From Chloroflexota bacterium (GTDB lineage: Bacteria > Chloroflexota > Dehalococcoidia > JACQGW01), in assembly GCA_016199325.1 (NCBI GenBank), contig JACQGW010000191.1, forward strand, positions 1-16,042: 16,042 bases of DNA. The letters are read 5' to 3'. Under the pieces are notes generated by a model. The model did not search any database. It was not told where the DNA came from and worked only from the letters and a program-made list of their open reading frames with translations. How positions within the stretch are numbered: position 1 is the first letter of the stretch; each line of letters opens with the position of its first letter. Of the stretch, positions 15,401 through 16,042 are shown piece by piece. Both the position numbers and the translations under genes were made by a program.

Positions 15401-16042
15401 GGTTCGGCGCCGCGCCGGAGAGCGTGCCCTGCGCGGGCGAGACCACGACCGCGAAGGTCAGCGGGCTGCTCTCGGGGTCGGTGGCCGTCAGCGTGATGGC
15501 GACCGGCATATCCTCGGCCGTCGTCACGGCCTGCGAATCGGCGGTCGGCGCCTGGTTCGCCGACGAAGGCGGCAGCGGCCCCGGCGCGGCCACGGTGCCG
15601 CCGAGGGAGGCGGCCGGCAGCGCGTCGCCCATCTCGTTCGGCCCGTCGCCGCGCCAGCTCGTGTTGCCCAGCCCGAGCTGGCCGGCCCAGTTGTAGCCCC
15701 AGCACTTGACTGCGCCGGTGTCGAGCCGCGCGCAGGTGTGGTTGCCGCCGGCGGCGATGGCGACGGCAGTCCGGCCGGCGCCCAGATCGACCGCCGGGAG
15801 CGCGTCGCCCATCTCATTCGGTCCGTCGCCGCGGCTGCTCGTGTCGCCCAGGCCGAGCTGGCCGAAGTAGTTGTAGCCCCAACACTTGACCTGCCCATTG
15901 TCGAGCAGCGCGCAGGGGTGTTGGTTTCGGGAGGCGTTGGCGGTGGCGGTCCGGCCGGTGCCGAGGTCGGCGGCCGGCAGCGCTTCGCCCATCTCGCCCG
16001 ACTGGTCGCCACGGTGGTTCGTGTCGCCCAGCCCGAGCCTGC
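8232..16042 (-). CDS. Giant secreted-type multi-propeller RCC1-repeat / cadherin-like protein (N-terminus beyond window)
   Basis: The frame is open from the right edge to TAG at 8232-8234, 2602 visible residues. The ATG at 15992 lies inside a blade, and the 16 codons upstream continue the repeat ([17 protein letters not shown]), so the true start is outside. In order: the end of propeller A; Ig pair A; propeller B (7 blades); Ig pair B; propeller C (7); Ig pair C; propeller D (7); Ig pair D; a fibronectin-like segment (about 9190-9455); a carboxypeptidase-regulatory-like fold with [14 protein letters not shown] (about 8840-9165); and two GWN repeats (GWNAVGLP near 8785, GWNLVGVP near 8503). 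Blades follow [20 protein letters not shown], then QLGLGDxxxRGD, then [13 protein letters not shown]. No sortase motif or C-terminal membrane helix is seen. Bacterial RCC1 proteins of this type are extracellular, with propellers usually binding partners; the role here is unknown. No upstream partner gene can be seen. Confidence 0.93.
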   Translation of the reverse strand, partial: RLGLGDTNHRGDQSGEMGEALPAADLGTGRTATANASRNQHPCALLDNGQVKCWGYNYFGQLGLGDTSSRGDGPNEMGDALPAVDLGAGRTAVAIAAGGNHTCARLDTGAVKCWGYNWAGQLGLGNTSWRGDGPNEMGDALPAASLGGTVAAPGPLPPSSANQAPTADSQAVTTAEDMPVAITLTATDPESSPLTFAVVVSPAQGTLSGAAPNLTYTPNPNFHGTDHFSFRASDGSLESPIAAVTITVTSVNDVPVAAGRSVLTSRHAPVAIPQAASDADGDPLSVVLVVTPTHGTLGGVLPTLVYSPALDFTGVDVFAFRATDGSAESNLATVTVTVRTPLIAGLAGRLVVQAGGDHGCAVLEAGALKCWGSNSYGQLGLGDVSDRGDGPSEMGSALPAVDLGIGRTAASVSAGGGHTCALLDTDQVKCWGFSQFGRLGLGDTIDRGDAAGEMGDALPAVDLGAGRTAVAIATGVNNAWSHTCAILDTGQVKCWGHNADGELGLGDRNNRGWAPGEMGDALPAVNLGTGRTAAAIATGGFHTCALLDTGEVKCWGFSDQGQLGLGDKLSRGDEPGEMGDALPAVDLGAGRTATAVAAGSSYTCAILDTGQVKCWGRNYYGQLGLGDKADRGDQAGEMGDALPAIDLGAGRTAVVIAPGGKHTCALLDDGNVKCWGYNSSGQLGLGDQNDRGDGPGEMGGALPAVNLGTGRTALAVDAGVDFTCALLDTNQIKCWGYNGNGRLGLGDVNARGDGATEMGDNLPVVDLAGAVLLPTANRAPVANSQSVSTPEDTAVAITLAATDADGDTLTYTVIGGPAHGALGGTAPNLIYTPAANFNGADSFTFQASDGVTNSNVATVTIGVTPVNDPPVAFSQSVSTTAGTAVTITLSAADADGDALTYTVVTAPGHGTLSGAAPSLTYSPAAGFAGVDTFTFVASDGNLESNTATVTVTVAAPPAPGGPARSVVQAGSSHTCALLETGEVKCWGGNNGGQLGLGDKFSRGDAAGEMGAALPAVNLGTGRTAASIAVGGGHSCALLDTGQVKCWGWNGRGDLGLWDTNWRGDGPGEMGDALPTVDLGIGRLAVALSAGGYDTCALLDNGQVKCWGSNDSGQLGLGDVITRGDNLGEMGDALPAVDLGAGRRATAIAAGTTHTCALLDNGQVKCWGDNFYGQLGLGDTIRRGDNAGEMGDALPAVNLGAGRTATAIAVGNSHTCAVLDTGQVKCWGSNSWGELGLGNYAGRGDGPGEMGDALPAVNLGAGRTATALAAGYSHTCALLDNGQIKCWGGNTFGQLGLGNTTNRGGGAGDMGDSLPAVDLGAGRTALAMTAGDWHTCALLDNGQIKCWGRNHLGQDGLGDTLSRGDGPGEMGDALPVVDLAGAAALPGPVPPAPANQAPIAGALSVTTAEDTPVAVTLAAADPDGDPVTFIVVVAPAQGTLSGAAPNLTYTPKPNFFGADAFYYRATDGSLESNVVAVAITVTPVADAPVADDRWLMTSKNAPVAATLLARDADGEPLTYTVVTPPAHGTLSGVAPSLVYSPALDFTGVDTFTFRANAGGEDTNLATVTVTVRTPLAPGIGGHTVLAVAGWAFSTCALLDTGEIKCWGQNTYGQLGLGDVITRGDSLDDMGSALPAVDLGAGRTGTGVALGNQHACAVLDTGQIKCWGDNFGGGLGQGDTVRRGDGPGEMGDTLPAVDLGIGRTALATTAGAASTCALLDTGQVKCWGANGFGGLGQGDTVRRGDGAGEMGDALPAVDLGIGRTAVAIDTLNYQVCALLDTGQVKCWGYNITGGLGQGDSSNRGDGPGEMGDALPPVDLGTGRTAVGITVGSGHACALLENGPVKCWGSNYDGRLGLGDMSHRGNGPGEMGDALPAVNLGTGRTAVAVAAGYDHTCAILDGGQVKCWGRNTYGQLGLGDVITRGDTLDNMGDALPAVDLGTGRTAIAIAAGISQTCVVLDNRRIKCWGRNHLGQLGLGDLTNRGDGPGEMGDALPYVELAGLAAWPVVPTNQAPIASSQSVTTTEDTAVAIILAATDPDGSSLTFAVLNAPTHGTLSGTAPNLTYTPDPNFHGADAFTFRVSDGVTNSTVATVAIAVTPVNDPPVAADDTATTVAGQAVSIAVLANDADADGDALRVVTATQGTNGTVVANPNGTVTYTPNAGFSGTDSFTYTATDDHGGTDTATVAVTVRAPVAGNEVRDVRQSNVTDVSFTLSFLSRFPAIASVAYWISGTLPMTPTLAADFRTAPGETHWVRVGGSSVANRLLPETTYRYAIALDGQPMADGWVRTGRTLGERGSDGVFGRVVDRWGNPVPGAIVYLDLENLAEVISGTATHPTSALLSDVTQGDGYWWIDLGGARTRDLMARFAYAESDLVHLEAFGQADGFGYADLPVGVLRSAPLDIQLRPVVGRPVHLGVGWNAVGLPLEPTRPISVSQLARAVNRDGARLTAAFRYTAGAWQGVAVDGTGLVNPQADFPLKPGEGYFLKLREPFTWELVGHEVTQATPLRLALGWNLVGVPQADDAWQPDGLRASNLSDATGIISGTQQTYHVGEVDRWIYGSYEGHVAPHPFNNFRIEGTRSYFLKANRAGTLIPGESGYGLPPE
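9455..10018 (-). repeat. Cadherin/tandem-95-like Ig domain pair D
   Basis: Two domains begin [11 protein letters not shown] and [11 protein letters not shown] and end in VTVRAP. They carry the usual [31 protein letters not shown] signature. The DGVTNS motif of the first domain is shared with pair B but not with A or C. Confidence 0.8.
10045..11275 (-). repeat. RCC1 propeller D: seven 180-nt blades
   Basis: KCWG motifs recur every 180 nt from 11223-11234 down to about 10143-10154 with no indel, giving exactly seven blades, the number needed to close an RCC1 propeller. Blades 2-4 share GGLGQGD in place of the usual GQLGLGD, a local subfamily. Blades 1 and 6 share 48 identical nucleotides (11173-11220 and 10273-10320). 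Confidence 0.88.
11300..11862 (-). repeat. Cadherin/tandem-95-like Ig domain pair C
   Basis: The pair begins [11 protein letters not shown] and [11 protein letters not shown] and ends [14 protein letters not shown]. Its DGSLES and VRTPL features match pair A more closely than B or D. The PGPVPPAP lead-in also resembles the PGPLPPSS of pair A. Confidence 0.8.
11905..13130 (-). repeat. RCC1 propeller C: seven 180-nt blades
   Basis: Seven KCWG motifs from 13080-13091 downward are spaced exactly 180 nt apart. Variable residues concentrate just after CWG (GNNG, WNGR, SNDS, DNFY, SNSW, GNTF, RNHL) and in the loop before RGD. One blade has GLWD in place of GLGD, and one has RGG in place of RGD. Confidence 0.88.
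13155..13715 (-). repeat. Cadherin/tandem-95-like Ig domain pair B
   Basis: The pair begins [11 protein letters not shown] and [11 protein letters not shown] and ends [16 protein letters not shown]. The PVNDPPVA junction and DGVTNS motif resemble pair D. Confidence 0.8.
13735..14970 (-). repeat. RCC1 propeller B: seven blades, one with a 15-nt insertion
   Basis: KCWG motifs lie at about 13830, 14010, 14190, 14370, 14550, 14745 and 14925. All steps are 180 nt except the fifth, which is 195 nt because of a 5-residue insertion (VNNAWSHT, near 14595-14620). Blade 1 is divergent ([14 protein letters not shown]), as expected for a capping blade. Confidence 0.87.
15010..15560 (-). repeat. Cadherin/tandem-95-like Ig domain pair A
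   Basis: The pair begins [11 protein letters not shown] and [11 protein letters not shown] and ends [14 protein letters not shown]. The first domain carries [18 protein letters not shown], nearly the same as in pair C. Confidence 0.8.
15610..16042 (-). repeat. RCC1 propeller A, C-terminal blades only (cut by the window edge)
   Basis: Two full KCWG motifs (near 15696 and 15876, 180 nt apart) and the second half of a further blade at the edge are visible. By analogy with B to D, four to five more blades should lie just outside the window. Confidence 0.8.

Noticed and set aside
15990..15992. ATG 15992 as the start of the giant protein
   Set aside because: It encodes the Met of the GEMGEALP motif inside a blade, the repeat continues upstream to the window edge, and there is no signal peptide after it.
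10045..16042. The 180-nt periodic arrays as a CRISPR or satellite array
   Set aside because: The units are translated in frame as RCC1 blades with conserved protein motifs, without the short repeat and unique spacer pattern of CRISPR.

Overview
The window is very GC-rich and densely coding, and it lacks any phage, plasmid, tRNA or rRNA signature. A free-living Chloroflexota-type bacterium, probably a metagenome-assembled genome, fits best. The main reason is the solute-binding lipoprotein, which has a long Ala/Pro/Thr-rich linker directly after its lipobox; intergenic spaces full of short palindromic and heptameric repeats and a giant RCC1-repeat secreted protein agree with this. The assignment is an inference from style, not from a marker gene.

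Left part (1-7714): a peptide and methylated-amine utilisation neighbourhood. Two genes read leftwards: an MttB-superfamily methyltransferase without pyrrolysine (869-2293), then a gamma-glutamyltransferase-like Ntn hydrolase (1-777) cut by the window edge. Divergent from them, a rightward series encodes an M19 membrane dipeptidase (2513-3556), a peptide-type ABC solute-binding lipoprotein (3797-5602), a DppC-like permease (5619-6557) and a DppB-like permease (6794-7714). The two directions are separated by 219 nt holding two back-to-back sigma70-like promoters, each with a 17-nt spacer and with their -35 boxes only 6 nt apart. A plausible reading is import of small peptides or peptide-like amines, hydrolysis by the dipeptidase and the gamma-glutamyl enzyme, and demethylation by the MttB-like protein. 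The substrate cannot be read from the sequence, and no transporter ATPase or corrinoid protein is present here.

Middle (7715-8231): 517 nt between convergent genes with no credible gene. It is packed with short repeats, including a perfect 38-bp inverted repeat, two GTAG-headed REP-like hairpins and a heptamer array. Relatives of these repeats occur in the gaps at 778-868, 3557-3796 and 6558-6793, so at least three repeat families recur within 8 kb.

Right part (8232-16042, leftward): one enormous secreted-type protein, at least 2602 residues, whose start lies beyond the window. It contains three complete seven-bladed RCC1 beta-propellers plus the C-terminal end of a fourth. Each propeller is built from 60-residue (180-nt) blades and followed by a pair of cadherin/tandem-95-like Ig domains. 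The C-terminus adds a fibronectin-like segment, a carboxypeptidase-regulatory-like fold and two GWN-type repeats. Blade identity, alternating linker similarity and local blade families point to recent internal duplication and conversion. This is the most striking object in the window.
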